The notes: generated by a model not told the origin, from the sequence alone. DNA of 64,000 bases from Gammaproteobacteria bacterium (GCA_018815325.1 JAHIYE010000021.1:1-64000); one strand, 5' to 3'. Numbered from the stretch's first letter, positions 19,341 through 29,726 are shown. Program-made: numbers and translations.

Positions 19341-20435
19341 ATGCAAGTCGGCGCCGCCCAGCTTCAACATCATCTGCAGAAGGGGCTGAAAAGCCTCTAC
19401 ACCCTGCATGGTGACGAGCCGCTGCTGATCCAGGAGGCGGCTGATGCGATCCGGGCAACAGCCCGCGAACAAGGCTTTACCGAGCGCACTTCGCACACCG
19501 TGGCGGGCGCCCATTTTGACTGGAGCGAGATCCTGGCGGCCAGCGGCTCCCTGAGCCTGTTTGCGGACAAGCAGATGGTGGAGATTCGCATTCCTTCGGG
19601 CAAGCCCGGCAAGGATGGCAGTGTCGCCCTGCAGCAACTGGCCGAGCAGTCCAGAGACAGCGACTCCACGCTCACGATCGTGATGTTGCCCAGGCTCGAC
19701 AAGGCCACCAAGACGGGCGCCTGGTTCGGTGCGCTCGAATCATTCGGTGTGGCGATCCAGGTTGAGCCGGTCGAACGGGCCGCCCTGCCGCAGTGGATTG
19801 CCCAGCGCCTGGCCTCGCAGGGGCAGCGGGTGGTGGCGGGCGAGGAGGGGCAGAAGACCCTGCAGTTCTTCGCCGACCGGGTCGAGGGCAACCTGCTGGC
19901 GGCACATCAGGAAATCCAGAAGCTGGCGCTGCTGTATCCGGCTGCGCAGGATGGCGCGCCCACAGAGCTGAATTTTGAGCAGGTTGAAAGTGCCGTACTC
20001 AATGTGGCGCGGTATGACGTCTTCAAGCTGTCCGAAGCCGTGCTGGCAGGCCAGGTGGCCCGGGTCGAGCGCATGCTCGATGGGCTGCAGGCCGAAGGTG
20101 AAGCTGAAGTGCTGGTGCACTACACCCTGAGCGAGGACATCCGTGCCCTCAAGCGGGTCAAGGATGCGATCCAGGCTGGCCGTCCCCTGCCCATGGCACT
20201 GCGAGAGCAGCGCATCTGGGGGGTACGCGAGCGGCTGTTCGAGCGGGTGCTGCCCAGGCTGACTGACACCACGTTGACCAATCTCCTGCATGCGGCGCAT
20301 CAGGTTGACGGCATCGTCAAGGGCCTGAAGCAACCAGACTGGCCGAGCGACGGCTGGCAGGCCTTGCACCGCCTGGCGATGCAGCTGTGCAGCCAGTGCC
20401 AGGCCACTTCCCGGCCTGCGCCCGGCAGGGCCTGA
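19341..20435 (+). CDS. holA: DNA polymerase III delta subunit
   Basis: This 364-residue clamp-loader subunit opens the beta sliding clamp. The N-terminal stretch LYTLHGDEPLLIQEAADAIR and the later NLLAAHQEIQKLALL and DVFKLSEAVLAG segments are typical of HolA. The AGGA ribosome site and ATG 19341 agree with the usual beginning (MQ-x-QL). It belongs to the AAA-like clamp-loader family but, as normal for delta, lacks a Walker A motif. Confidence 0.94.
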   Translation: MQVGAAQLQHHLQKGLKSLYTLHGDEPLLIQEAADAIRATAREQGFTERTSHTVAGAHFDWSEILAASGSLSLFADKQMVEIRIPSGKPGKDGSVALQQLAEQSRDSDSTLTIVMLPRLDKATKTGAWFGALESFGVAIQVEPVERAALPQWIAQRLASQGQRVVAGEEGQKTLQFFADRVEGNLLAAHQEIQKLALLYPAAQDGAPTELNFEQVESAVLNVARYDVFKLSEAVLAGQVARVERMLDGLQAEGEAEVLVHYTLSEDIRALKRVKDAIQAGRPLPMALREQRIWGVRERLFERVLPRLTDTTLTNLLHAAHQVDGIVKGLKQPDWPSDGWQALHRLAMQLCSQCQATSRPAPGRA

Positions 20436-20580
20436 ATGCGCTTTTTCTGCGCAGGCTTTGCTTCCACACTAAAATTTGTCCAGCCTTCATGTCCACCCGG
20501 ACATGTCAGCCCCGAATAAAGCCCTGATGGACGGGCATGACGGAGTCCAGTGCCAAGCAGTTCGACTCCCCGAGGAACCC

Positions 20581-21855
20581 ATGGAAACAGTTGTAGAACT
20601 CATGCAGAAGCTTGGCGCGCAGGCCAAGACCGCCTCGGCCTTGATGGCCAAGGCCAACACGGCGAGCAAAAGCGCAGCATTGCGCCGGCTGTCGGCCTTG
20701 TTGCGTGCCAATGTCGAGTCTTTGCAGACTGAAAACGCCAAGGACATTGCACGCGCCACCGCGACGGGCCTGGCTGCGCCCTTGGTGGACCGGCTCAAAC
20801 TCACGCCAAAAGTGTTGGAGACCTGTGCGGAGGGCTGCGACCAGCTCGCCGCCATGCCTGATGTGATTGGCGAAATCATTGGCATGAAGCAGCAACCCAG
20901 CGGCATCCGCGTGGGGCAGATGCGGGTGCCGATCGGGGTGTTCGGCATGATCTTCGAGAGCCGGCCCAATGTGACCATCGAGGCCGCCAGCCTGTCCATC
21001 AAGAGCGGCAATGCTTGCATCCTGCGCGGGGGCTCGGAGGCGATCGAGTCCAACAAGGCGTTGGCCAAACTGGTGCAGCAAGCACTGACGGAAGCCGGTT
21101 TGCCTGCCGGCGCGGTGCAACTGGTGCAAACCACCGACCGTGAGGCCGTGGGGCAGCTCATTGCGATGCCGCAGTATGTGGATGTGATCATCCCGCGCGG
21201 CGGCAAAAGCCTGATCGAGCGCATCAGCCGCGAGGCCAAGGTGCCTGTGATCAAGCACCTGGACGGTAACTGCCATGTGTATGTGGATGATCCCTGCGAC
21301 ATGGACATGGCCGTCAAGGTGGCTGACAACGCCAAAACCAGCAAGTACAGTCCCTGCAACGCCACTGAGGGCCTGCTGGTGGCACGCGCCGTGGCGGCTG
21401 AGTTTTTGCCCCGCATTGGCGCCATCTACGCCGCCAAGGGTGTGGAGATGCGCTGCGACCCGGAAGCCTGGGCCATCCTGGAGGGCATCCCCGGCGCCAA
21501 TCTCAAGGAGGCGACGGAGCAGGACTGGTACGAGGAGTACCTGGCCCCCATCATTGCCGTCAAGGTCGTGGCCGGGCTGGACGAGGCCATTGCCCACATC
21601 AACCAGTACAGCAGCCACCATACCGATGCCATCATCACGCGCGATCACATGCATGCGCAGGCTTTTTTGCGTGAGGTGGACTCGGCCAGCGTGATGGTGA
21701 ATGCGAGTACGCGTTTTGCCGATGGATTCGAGTTTGGCCTCGGTGCCGAGATCGGCATCAGCACCGACAAGTTTCACGCCCGCGGCCCGGTTGGTATCGA
21801 GGGGCTGACCTCGCTCAAGTACGTGGTGTTGGGGCAGGGCGAAGTGCGGGTTTAA
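20581..21855 (+). CDS. proA: Gamma-glutamyl phosphate reductase
   Basis: This 424-residue NADPH-dependent enzyme reduces glutamyl-5-phosphate to the semialdehyde in proline synthesis. The catalytic Cys is residue 259, in [13 protein letters not shown]. Substrate and cofactor motifs such as [23 protein letters not shown] and the final [11 protein letters not shown] are present. The open frame extends upstream to 20476, but ATG 20581 gives the normal family length and is preferred. It lies 145 bases after holA, so it may have its own promoter. Confidence 0.96.
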   Translation: METVVELMQKLGAQAKTASALMAKANTASKSAALRRLSALLRANVESLQTENAKDIARATATGLAAPLVDRLKLTPKVLETCAEGCDQLAAMPDVIGEIIGMKQQPSGIRVGQMRVPIGVFGMIFESRPNVTIEAASLSIKSGNACILRGGSEAIESNKALAKLVQQALTEAGLPAGAVQLVQTTDREAVGQLIAMPQYVDVIIPRGGKSLIERISREAKVPVIKHLDGNCHVYVDDPCDMDMAVKVADNAKTSKYSPCNATEGLLVARAVAAEFLPRIGAIYAAKGVEMRCDPEAWAILEGIPGANLKEATEQDWYEEYLAPIIAVKVVAGLDEAIAHINQYSSHHTDAIITRDHMHAQAFLREVDSASVMVNASTRFADGFEFGLGAEIGISTDKFHARGPVGIEGLTSLKYVVLGQGEVRV

Positions 21856-21880
21856 GTAACGACACACACAGCAAGCACAT

Positions 21881-22591
21881 ATGCATATGCAATTCGACAG
21901 GCGCAAACTTCTCGTGACCTTGCTGGCCTTGCCCGCAGGCTGTGCGATCCAGCCCTTGCGCGACCTGAAGATCGAGGCGATCGCCCCCCCACCCGGTGTG
22001 CCATCGATTCGCCAGCCGGCGCTGGGGCAGTCCTGGACCTATCAGAAATTCAACATATACAACGGCGAGCGTCTTGCGGTAGAACGAGAGGAAGTCATCG
22101 CCCTGTCGCCGCGCATCGTCATCCGTCGCCAAACCGAGACGGGCCAGGTCTTGCCTGAGGAGCAACAGGCAAAATGGGGGCATGTTTTGCGGGAGCCGGT
22201 GTGGGACTATGTGCTGAACCTTGAGCAGCCCCTGGCGCATTGGCCGGAGACCCTTGCGCTGGGTGCAACAGCCATGCTCAACACCCATTACCTGATGGAT
22301 GGCGGAAGCTATCGCTACTGGATCAACGTGCACGCCCGTGTCATGGCCTGGGAGCGGATCCAGGTGCCGGCGGGCAGTTTCAATACACTGCGGATCGAGA
22401 AGTTCATCCGGCTGCAGCACCAGGACTTTGGGCGGGTTGAAACGATCCGCCGGGAGGTGCTCTGGCTGGCACCGGAAGTTGGCCGCTGGGTGGCGCGCGA
22501 AACGCGCGGCGACTTCAAGACGACAGGTCTACAGGGTGATTCGTACGGCAGGGAGGACTACCTGCGCTGGGAGTTGTCTGCATGGCAATGA
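21881..22591 (+). CDS. Putative lipoprotein of unknown function
   Basis: The 236 residues begin with RRKLLVTLLALPAGC, a short signal with a probable lipobox (LPAGC, Cys near residue 21), so it is likely lipid-anchored. The body is rich in Trp and Arg and contains WTYQKFNIYNGE, WDYVLNLEQPL and VPAGSFNTLRIEKF. The last resembles the periplasmic 'tPaGtF.tlri' pattern seen in several uncharacterised beta-sandwich proteins. I do not recognise a named family. It sits 25 bases after proA and 67 before gshA. ATG 21887 is an equally good start. Confidence 0.7.
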   Translation: MHMQFDRRKLLVTLLALPAGCAIQPLRDLKIEAIAPPPGVPSIRQPALGQSWTYQKFNIYNGERLAVEREEVIALSPRIVIRRQTETGQVLPEEQQAKWGHVLREPVWDYVLNLEQPLAHWPETLALGATAMLNTHYLMDGGSYRYWINVHARVMAWERIQVPAGSFNTLRIEKFIRLQHQDFGRVETIRREVLWLAPEVGRWVARETRGDFKTTGLQGDSYGREDYLRWELSAWQ

Positions 22592-22658
22592 AGTTGCAGC
22601 GCTGCCCCGTTGATGCCCATGGCAATTCTTTGAACAACAATACCTAACCGAGGTTCTT

Positions 22659-23954
22659 ATGGTTCCACATCTCGTCACCGCCCTGACCGGCCCCATCAAC
22701 GAACTTGAGCAGCGCATTCTGGACTCCATGCCCGCGATCGAGCGCTGGTTCAGGCTCGAATGGATGGAGCACACGCCGCCGTTCTACAGTTCGGTCGATG
22801 TGCGCAATGCCGGCTTCAAGCTTGCGCCGGTGGACACCAACCTCTACCCTGGCGGCTGGAACAACCTGACGCCCGAGATGCTGCCCCTGGCTGTGCAGGC
22901 CGCCATGGCTGCGATCGAGAAGATCTGTCCCGAAGCGCGCAACCTGCTGCTGATTCCCGAGAACCACACGCGCAACACCTTCTATCTCAGCAATGTGGCG
23001 CAGCTGCGCCGGATCTTCCACATGGCGGGCTTGAACGTGCGCATCGGCTCGATCAATCCGGAGATCACCGAGACCACCACGATCGAGTTGCCGAATGGCG
23101 AGTCCGTCACGCTCGAGCCTGTCATCCGCAGCAAGCGGCGCCTGGGCCTCAAGGACTTCGATCCCTGCACCATCCTGCTCAACAACGACCTCAGCGCCGG
23201 TGTGCCCGGCATTCTGGAGGATATCCACGAGCAGTACCTGCTGCCGCCGCTGCACGCGGGCTGGGCCACGCGACGCAAGAGCAATCATTTCCAGAGCTAC
23301 GAAGACCTGTCCAAGCGCTTTGGCAAGCTCTTGGGGATTGATCCGTGGCTGATCAACCCGATTTTCGGCAAGTGTGGTGAAGTCAACTTTGCCGAAGGCA
23401 CCGGCATGGACTGCCTGCGCAGCAATGTCGATGCGCTGCTGACCAAGATCAAGCGCAAGTACAAGGAATACGGCATCAACGAAAAGCCTTTCGTTGTGGT
23501 CAAGGCCGACAACGGCACCTACGGCATGGGCATCATGACCGTACGCGACGTGAAGGATCTTGACGTGCTCAACCGCAAGACGCGCAACAAGATGAGCGTC
23601 ATCAAGGATGGCCAGGAGGTCAGCGACGTGATCATTCAAGAAGGCGTGTTGACCAACGAGCGCATGAACGACGCCGTGGCCGAGCCTGTGGTCTACATGA
23701 TGGACCGTTATGTGGTCGGCGGCTTCTATCGCATCCATGCCGAGCGCGGCGTGGATGAGAACCTCAATGCGCCAGGCGCCAGTTTTGTGCCCTTGGCTTT
23801 CGATGAAAGTACGCACTTACCTCAGCCGGGTTTGAAGCCCGGCGCGAGCGCACCCAACCGGTTCTACATGTATGGGGTGATCGGACGGTTGGCCATGGCC
23901 GCCGCCAGCTATGAGCTGGAAGCCACCGATCCGGATCGTGAAATTTACGAATAA
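22659..23954 (+). CDS. gshA: Glutamate-cysteine ligase
   Basis: This 431-residue enzyme makes gamma-glutamylcysteine, the first step of glutathione synthesis. It matches the proteobacterial family typified by Acidithiobacillus rather than the E. coli type. Recognisable segments are DTNLYPGGWNNL, LLIPENHTRNTFYL, KADNGTYGMGIMT and MDRYVVGGFYR. The ATP-binding part is ATP-grasp-like. It is followed by kup and then gshB on the same strand, so the pathway is split by a K+ transporter gene. Confidence 0.93.
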   Translation: MVPHLVTALTGPINELEQRILDSMPAIERWFRLEWMEHTPPFYSSVDVRNAGFKLAPVDTNLYPGGWNNLTPEMLPLAVQAAMAAIEKICPEARNLLLIPENHTRNTFYLSNVAQLRRIFHMAGLNVRIGSINPEITETTTIELPNGESVTLEPVIRSKRRLGLKDFDPCTILLNNDLSAGVPGILEDIHEQYLLPPLHAGWATRRKSNHFQSYEDLSKRFGKLLGIDPWLINPIFGKCGEVNFAEGTGMDCLRSNVDALLTKIKRKYKEYGINEKPFVVVKADNGTYGMGIMTVRDVKDLDVLNRKTRNKMSVIKDGQEVSDVIIQEGVLTNERMNDAVAEPVVYMMDRYVVGGFYRIHAERGVDENLNAPGASFVPLAFDESTHLPQPGLKPGASAPNRFYMYGVIGRLAMAAASYELEATDPDREIYE

Positions 23955-24107
23955 AAGGCCACCAACGCAGTAGTTGCTGCGGTGCAACAATTTCAGGGTT
24001 CTTGTGCTTCATGCTGGATTCATGCGCCCGGCGGGCCATGACTGACGCAAAATAGCACTCTTTCAAGCATCTCGGAACGCTGGCTGGTTTCAGCCGGTGT
24101 TGAATTT

Positions 24108-25976
24108 GTGTCTGTCTCCAAATCCTCACTCACCGCACTCACGCTAGGCGCCATTGGCGTGGTTTACGGGGACATCGGTACCAGCGTCCTCTACGCGGTC
24201 AAGGAAGTCTTTGGCTCCGGCCATGTGCCGTTTTCCATCGCCAATGTTTACGGCATCCTGTCCATCTTTTTCTGGACATTGACTGTCATCGTCTCCCTCA
24301 AATACGTGGTGCTGGTACTGCGGGCCGATAACGCGGGTGAGGGGGGGCTTGTCGCCATGCTCGCCCTGGCCTCGCAGGCGGTCAAGGACAAACCCCAGCT
24401 GCGCCAAGTGCTGCTGCTGGTGGGCATCTTCGGCACATCCCTGTTCTATGGCGATGGCGTTATCACGCCGGCCATCTCGGTGTTGTCTGCCATCGAGGGT
24501 CTTGAGGTGGTCTCCCCTGCTTTCAAGCAGTACGTGCTGCCGCTGACGCTGATCGTGCTGTTCTGCCTGTTTGCGGTGCAAAAGCGCGGCACCACGGGCA
24601 TCGGCAAGTTTTTCGGCCCCATCACACTGGTCTGGTTCGGCTCCATTGCAGCACTTGGCGTCATGCACATCGTAGGTCACCCCGAAATCCTCAAGGCGCT
24701 CAACCCCTACTACGCGCTGCGGTTCATGTTCAACCAGCCGGGTACCACCTTCATCATTCTCGGCGCGGTGGTACTGTGTGTGACCGGGGCTGAGGCACTC
24801 TATGCAGACCTGGGTCATTTCGGCAAGGCGCCGATCCGGCTGGCCTGGTTTTCGGTCGTCATGCCGTCGCTGACACTCAATTATTTCGGCCAGGGTGCCT
24901 TGCTGCTGGCCAGGCCCGAAGCCGTGAAGAATCCCTTCTACATGATGGCGCCAGACTGGGCCTTACTGCCCTTGGTGCTGCTGGCGACCATGGCGACCGT
25001 GATCGCTTCGCAAGCCCTGATCACGGGTGCCTTCAGTGTGACCAAGCAGGTGATCCAGCTCGGCTACCTGCCGCGATTGCAAATCCAGCACACCAGCGTG
25101 CGCGACACCGGACAGATCTACATTCCCCTGGTGAACTGGGGTCTGTTTGTGGCGATCGTGCTGGCCGTGCTGCTGTTCAAGTCATCCAGCAACCTGGCCT
25201 CAGCCTATGGTATTGCTGTGACGCTCGACATGCTCATCACCACCTTGCTGACCTTCTTCGTGGTGCGCTATAAATGGAACTACCCGTTGGCCCTGTGTGT
25301 GGCTGCCACGGGCTGGTTCTTTGTCGTCGATATCACCTTCTTCGCCTCCAACCTGCTCAAGCTGTTCGAAGGCGGCTGGTTCCCGCTGGCCATCGGTGGC
25401 GCGATCTTCACGCTCATGGTCACCTGGAAGCGCGGGCGTGCACTGCTCAACGCCAAGTTGCGCGCCGATGCAATCGACCTGCGCAGCTTCCTGGAAGCCG
25501 TGTTTGTCAGCCCGCCTGCTCGCGTTGAGGGCACGGCCGTGTTCCTCACCGCCGAGACCGGCACCGTGCCCAATGCCATGCTGCACAACCTCAAGCACAA
25601 CAAGGTGCTGCACGAGATCAACCTGTTTGTGACTGTGCGCAACCACGAGGTACCCTGGATCGGTCTGGACAAGCGGCTGGCGATCGAGTCGCTCGGACAC
25701 GACTGCTGGCAGGTGGAGATCAACTATGGTTTCAAGAACGATCCCGACCTGCCCAAAGCCTTGCAGCAAATGCGCGGCCGCGGCTGTGAGCTTGAGCCCA
25801 TGACCACCAGCTACTTCCTCTCGCGCGACACAGTCATCCCCAGCATTGGCGGCGGCATGGCGCCGTGGCGTGAAAAGCTGTTTGCCCAGATGCACCACAA
25901 TGCCAGCGGGGCGGCGGACTTCCTGAACCTGCCGAACAATGCCGTGGTGGAGCTGGGCTCGAAGATCGAGATATGA
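24108..25976 (+). CDS. kup: Kup-family potassium uptake transporter
   Basis: This 622-residue KUP/HAK/KT system imports K+ with protons. The N-terminal signature [20 protein letters not shown] and the later [20 protein letters not shown] are diagnostic. About twelve transmembrane helices are followed by a soluble C-terminal domain of about 150 residues. The start is GTG, with a weak ribosome site. It lies between gshA and gshB. A GC hairpin without a T-run (25982-25999) follows the stop. Confidence 0.95.
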   Translation: MSVSKSSLTALTLGAIGVVYGDIGTSVLYAVKEVFGSGHVPFSIANVYGILSIFFWTLTVIVSLKYVVLVLRADNAGEGGLVAMLALASQAVKDKPQLRQVLLLVGIFGTSLFYGDGVITPAISVLSAIEGLEVVSPAFKQYVLPLTLIVLFCLFAVQKRGTTGIGKFFGPITLVWFGSIAALGVMHIVGHPEILKALNPYYALRFMFNQPGTTFIILGAVVLCVTGAEALYADLGHFGKAPIRLAWFSVVMPSLTLNYFGQGALLLARPEAVKNPFYMMAPDWALLPLVLLATMATVIASQALITGAFSVTKQVIQLGYLPRLQIQHTSVRDTGQIYIPLVNWGLFVAIVLAVLLFKSSSNLASAYGIAVTLDMLITTLLTFFVVRYKWNYPLALCVAATGWFFVVDITFFASNLLKLFEGGWFPLAIGGAIFTLMVTWKRGRALLNAKLRADAIDLRSFLEAVFVSPPARVEGTAVFLTAETGTVPNAMLHNLKHNKVLHEINLFVTVRNHEVPWIGLDKRLAIESLGHDCWQVEINYGFKNDPDLPKALQQMRGRGCELEPMTTSYFLSRDTVIPSIGGGMAPWREKLFAQMHHNASGAADFLNLPNNAVVELGSKIEI

Positions 25977-26113
25977 GCTGTCCCAGCCCGGTGGCTGGGG
26001 CGCCGGCGAAAACTGGTCTGGACCAGGCGACTCCTTGTGTGAGGCAGTATGCTCTTGGTGAGCTAACCTCCATCGTCCTCCTTCTCTAAACAAGCCCGAA
26101 CCGCATTGACCCC

Positions 26114-27055
26114 ATGAATATTCTTTTCGTTGCCGACCCGATCGACACCTTCAAGATCCAGAAGGACAGCACCTTTGTCATGATGCGCGAGGCGCAGCGA
26201 CGCGGCCATGCCATTTCGGTGTGCGAACCCTCGGCCATGTCATGGCAACGCGGCGGCTCGGTGCTGGCCCACATCAGCGGCATCCGTCTCACGGGTGACG
26301 CCAATGCCTGGTACAGCAGCTCGGGCAGTGCCAGCCATGCGCTCAAGGACTTCGACGCCGTGATCATGCGCAAGGACCCGCCGTTCGACACCGAGTATTT
26401 CTACGCGACGCACCTGCTGGAGCAGGCCGAGCGCGAAGGCGCCTCCGTCTTCAACAAGCCGCGGGCCCTGCGTGACCACTCCGAGAAGCTCTCGATCATG
26501 GAGTTTGCCCAGTTCATCACGCCCACGCTCATTACGCGTGACGCGCAGGACATTCGGCATTTTCATGTCGAGCACCGCGACATCATCCTCAAGCCACTCG
26601 ATGGTATGGGTGGCATGGGCATCTTCCGCGTGCGTGATGATGGCCTGAACCTGGGCAGCATCATCGAAACGCTCAACCTGGATGGCGCGCAAAGCGTGAT
26701 GGTGCAGAAGTTTCTGCCTGAGATCGCACAGGGCGACAAACGCGTGCTGGTGATTGACGGCAAGCCCGTGCCTTTCAGCCTGGCCCGCATTCCGCAAGGC
26801 GGGGAAGTGCGTGGCAACCTGGCTGCCGGCGGCAAGGGCGTGGCCCAGCCCTTGAGCAAGCGCGACCGCGAAATCGCCGAAACCATCGGGCCCGTGCTGG
26901 CCGCGCGTGGTCTGCTGCTCGTGGGCATCGACGTGATTGGCGACTGCGTGACCGAGATCAATGTAACCAGTCCCACCTGCTTTCAGGAAATCCAGCAGCA
27001 GACAGGGTTTGATGTGCCGGCGATGTTCATCGACGCGCTCGAAGCCGCGCTTTGA
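26114..27055 (+). CDS. gshB: Glutathione synthetase
   Basis: This 313-residue ATP-grasp enzyme ligates glycine to gamma-glutamylcysteine. The N-terminal MNILFVADPIDTFKIQKDST and the ATP-binding KPLDGMGGMGIFRV loop are standard. The C-terminal GIDVIGDCVTEINVTSPTCF motif binds substrate and metal. Length is normal. It is separated from kup by 137 bases and converges on the amidotransferase gene. Two glutathione S-transferase genes lie a few kilobases downstream. Confidence 0.96.
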   Translation: MNILFVADPIDTFKIQKDSTFVMMREAQRRGHAISVCEPSAMSWQRGGSVLAHISGIRLTGDANAWYSSSGSASHALKDFDAVIMRKDPPFDTEYFYATHLLEQAEREGASVFNKPRALRDHSEKLSIMEFAQFITPTLITRDAQDIRHFHVEHRDIILKPLDGMGGMGIFRVRDDGLNLGSIIETLNLDGAQSVMVQKFLPEIAQGDKRVLVIDGKPVPFSLARIPQGGEVRGNLAAGGKGVAQPLSKRDREIAETIGPVLAARGLLLVGIDVIGDCVTEINVTSPTCFQEIQQQTGFDVPAMFIDALEAAL

Positions 27056-27093
27056 ACTCAAGGGCTGTTTGGGCTGGGCCGGCGGCCCGGGTT

Positions 27094-27858
27094 TCAGGGC
27101 AGCGGTGCGCCAGCCACGAACACCTTGAGCTCACCCGGCGCAAACGCGGTCCAGGTTTCATCCGAAGTCAGCGGTGCGGTCACCACCACGGCCACCCGGT
27201 CCTCAGGGCCGGCATGTTCGGCGAAGTTCACGCATAAATCTTCGTCACACAGTGTGGCACTTTTGAAGGGATACTCCCGCACCACGTAGTACAGCTTGGT
27301 GGAGGCGTGCGCCCACAAGGCTTCGCCGTTGCTCAGCATGAAGTTGAAGGTGCCGTGCCGCGCGATCATCGGGCTCAACTCCTGCAGTGTCAGCGTGAGC
27401 TCCTCCACGCTGGGCACACCGGCATGGGATTTGGCCAGCTCCTGCATCAGCCAGCAAAAAGCCAGCTCGCTGTCGGTATTGCCGACCGGGTGAAAGTTGC
27501 CGTGCAGGCGCGGCGCAAAGTTCTTCAGATCGCCGTTGTGCGCAAATACCCAGTAGCGGCCCCAGAGTTCGCGTACGAAGGGGTGGCAGTTCTCCAGCGT
27601 GACCACCCCCTGTGTGGCCTTGCGGATGTGTGAAATCACGTTGCGGCTCTTGATCGGATAGCGGCGGATCAGCTCGGCCACGGGGGACTCGCAGGCGGCC
27701 TGGTGGTCCACAAAGTGGCGCAGGCCCTTGTCCTCGAAAAAAGCGATGCCCCAGCCGTCTGCATGATGGTCGGTGTTGCCGCCACGCTCGGCAAAGCCCG
27801 CGAAGCTGAACATCACGTCCGTCGGTGTACTGCAGTTCATTCCAAGCAATTGGCACAT
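27094..27858 (-). CDS. Class II glutamine amidotransferase (YafJ type)
   Basis: The 254 residues start MCQLLGMN, so Cys2 becomes the N-terminal nucleophile after Met removal. The Ntn-hydrolase pattern continues with HHADGWGIAFFE, SHIRKATQGVV and VFAHNGDLKNF. It is a stand-alone glutaminase domain with no synthetase partner. YafJ-like proteins act in gamma-glutamyl metabolism, including glutathione degradation and ergothioneine-type side pathways, but the substrate here is unknown. It converges on gshB, with 38 bases between the stops. Confidence 0.85.
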   Translation of the reverse strand: MCQLLGMNCSTPTDVMFSFAGFAERGGNTDHHADGWGIAFFEDKGLRHFVDHQAACESPVAELIRRYPIKSRNVISHIRKATQGVVTLENCHPFVRELWGRYWVFAHNGDLKNFAPRLHGNFHPVGNTDSELAFCWLMQELAKSHAGVPSVEELTLTLQELSPMIARHGTFNFMLSNGEALWAHASTKLYYVVREYPFKSATLCDEDLCVNFAEHAGPEDRVAVVVTAPLTSDETWTAFAPGELKVFVAGAPLP

Positions 27859-27867
27859 GGTGCGACT

Positions 27868-29337
27868 TTAGGCGCTTTGGGGTGGTGGACGCAACTGCCA
27901 GGCCGCCACCAGGGCCAGCAGGCACAAGGCGCTGAGCATGAAGAAGGATTCGTTGAACGCGGCCAATCGCTCGGGGCTGCTGCCCACATGGTTGAGCGAG
28001 GCGCCGTGCGCGGCCAGCCGCCATTCCAGCACAATGCCGCACAGGCTTACGCCCATGGCGCCGCCCAGGGTACGCATGAAGTTGATGGCGCTGGAGCCCT
28101 GGGGAATCATCGGGCTGTGCAGTCCCCGCAAGGAGCCCAGGTTGAGCGAGGGCAGGATAAAGCCCAGCCCGATGCGCCCGACCACGGCCAGCATGATGAG
28201 CAGCCAGATACCCGAGCTTGGGGTAATCAACACCATCAGTCCGAACGAGACCGCCAGCAAGGCCAGCCCCAGGCTCACCAGCAGGTGCACGGGCCGGCGG
28301 TCTGCCAGCCGGCCCACCACCGCAATCGTGGCCGCGAGTACAAAGCCCGCCGGCAGCAGGATGCTGCCCACATAAGACGGCGACAGCCCCAGCCCGAGCT
28401 GCATGTACACCGGGATCAGGTAGGTTGAGCCAAACAGGGCCATGCCATAGATGAAGGCCACCACGCTGCCCATCGCAAACTGACGATGCTTGAACAGGGC
28501 AAGGTTCATGAGCGGGGCCACCCCGCCGTGTGCGGCGCGCCGACCCAGGTGGCGCTGCCGCATGACAAAGCTGGCCAGTGCCGCCAGGCCGGCCAGCAGC
28601 AGCAACTGGGCTTCGGTCACCGCACCGGCATGCAGTTGCACCAGCCCGTTGAGCAGGCACAGCGTGCCCGCGCCGGCCAGCAGCAGGCCCAGCCAGTCCA
28701 GCGTCACGCCGCCAGGCTTGGCGGCCACACCGCCCAGTGCAGTAGTGGGCACCAGCCGGCGCGCAAGCCAGAGCGAGAGCAGGCAGAAAGGCACCACCAT
28801 GAAGAAGATCGAGCGCCAGCCAAACCAGTCCACCAGCACGCCGCCCACGCTGGGGCCGAGCGCTGGTGCCAGCACCACGCCCATGCCAAAGAAGCCGCTC
28901 GCACGGCCCTGCTCGGTAGGCTCGAACGCCCGCAGGATGATGATGGCCGGAATCGGCTGCACCACGCCTGCGGCCAGCCCTTCGGCCAGGCGCGCAGCGA
29001 GCACCAGGCTGTAGTCATTGGACAGGCCACCCACGATGCCGCCAGCCATCAGCAGCCACATGGCGCCCATGTAGGTGTGGCGGTAGCCGTAGCGCGACAG
29101 CAGCCAGGGTGTGGTGAGCATGGAGACCGTCATGGCCACCATGAAGCCTGAAGCTACCCACTGGGCGCGGTCCTGGCCCAGCATGAAATGGCGGCTCATG
29201 TCGGGTACCGCCACATTGATGATGGTCGAGGACATCACCGAGGCCATCGTGCCAATCATCACCGCCAGCAACAGCAGCCAGCGGTAACGCTCGCCATAAT
29301 GCGCTTGTAGCTCAGGCAGGGTGGCGGGGTGGGTCAT
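27868..29337 (-). CDS. MFS drug efflux transporter, DHA2 (EmrB/QacA) type
   Basis: The 489 residues form about 14 transmembrane helices. Motif A-like and DHA2 features include MSSTIINVAVPDMSRHF in helix 1, QWVASGFMVAMTVSM in helix 2 and GFFGMGVVLAPALGPSVGGVLVDWFGWR in helix 5. ATG 29337 is chosen because a longer in-frame TTG (29475) would add a hydrophilic tail overlapping the cytochrome gene. It exports hydrophobic compounds with proton antiport. No EmrA-like adaptor is nearby, so an inner-membrane-only pump is likely. Confidence 0.9.
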   Translation of the reverse strand: MTHPATLPELQAHYGERYRWLLLLAVMIGTMASVMSSTIINVAVPDMSRHFMLGQDRAQWVASGFMVAMTVSMLTTPWLLSRYGYRHTYMGAMWLLMAGGIVGGLSNDYSLVLAARLAEGLAAGVVQPIPAIIILRAFEPTEQGRASGFFGMGVVLAPALGPSVGGVLVDWFGWRSIFFMVVPFCLLSLWLARRLVPTTALGGVAAKPGGVTLDWLGLLLAGAGTLCLLNGLVQLHAGAVTEAQLLLLAGLAALASFVMRQRHLGRRAAHGGVAPLMNLALFKHRQFAMGSVVAFIYGMALFGSTYLIPVYMQLGLGLSPSYVGSILLPAGFVLAATIAVVGRLADRRPVHLLVSLGLALLAVSFGLMVLITPSSGIWLLIMLAVVGRIGLGFILPSLNLGSLRGLHSPMIPQGSSAINFMRTLGGAMGVSLCGIVLEWRLAAHGASLNHVGSSPERLAAFNESFFMLSALCLLALVAAWQLRPPPQSA

Positions 29338-29356
29338 GGCAGAGGCAAAGGAATCT

Positions 29357-29698
29357 ATGCGAGAAACGATTAAAGCATGCAGGTCGGTCAGGCGCAGGGG
29401 TGTATTAACGCTGGTCTTGCTGGCCGCACTGTGGCCAGGCCTGTCCGGTGCCAGTTCGCAGCTGGCACTGGCCAAGGGTTGCTACAACTGCCACGGTGAG
29501 CCGCCACGCAAGAACGTGCCCTCGTTTTCCCAGCTCGCCCTCAGCAACGCCAAATACCAGGGGCAGACCGACGCGGCCCGCAAGCTGGCGCAAAAGCTGT
29601 GTGAAGGCACCCTGTTCGCGCACATTGCCGCGCACGAGCGGCTCAGTGAGAAAGAAGCCGAAACCCTGATCCAGTGGGTGATTGACGGCGCGAAGTAA
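29357..29698 (+). CDS. Small secreted c-type cytochrome, distal ligand not obvious
   Basis: The protein has 113 residues from ATG 29357, preceded by AAAGGAAT. A signal peptide (RRRGVLTLVLLAALW) leads to the haem site CYNCH. Relatives of this class I cytochrome c family end with a Pro-Met ligand shortly before HERLS. Here that place reads LFAHIAAHERLSEKEA and there is no Met, so the sixth ligand may be His or absent. It could be a low-potential or sensor-type cytochrome. It is divergent to the MFS exporter, with 19 bases between start codons. Confidence 0.85.
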   Translation: MRETIKACRSVRRRGVLTLVLLAALWPGLSGASSQLALAKGCYNCHGEPPRKNVPSFSQLALSNAKYQGQTDAARKLAQKLCEGTLFAHIAAHERLSEKEAETLIQWVIDGAK

Positions 29699-29726
29699 CA
29701 CATCACTTGACCGGGTGCCGACTGGC

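Noticed and set aside
25982-25999. Terminator after kup
   Set aside because: A good GC hairpin (CCCAGCC/GGCTGGG) but no T-run, so I did not call it a terminator.
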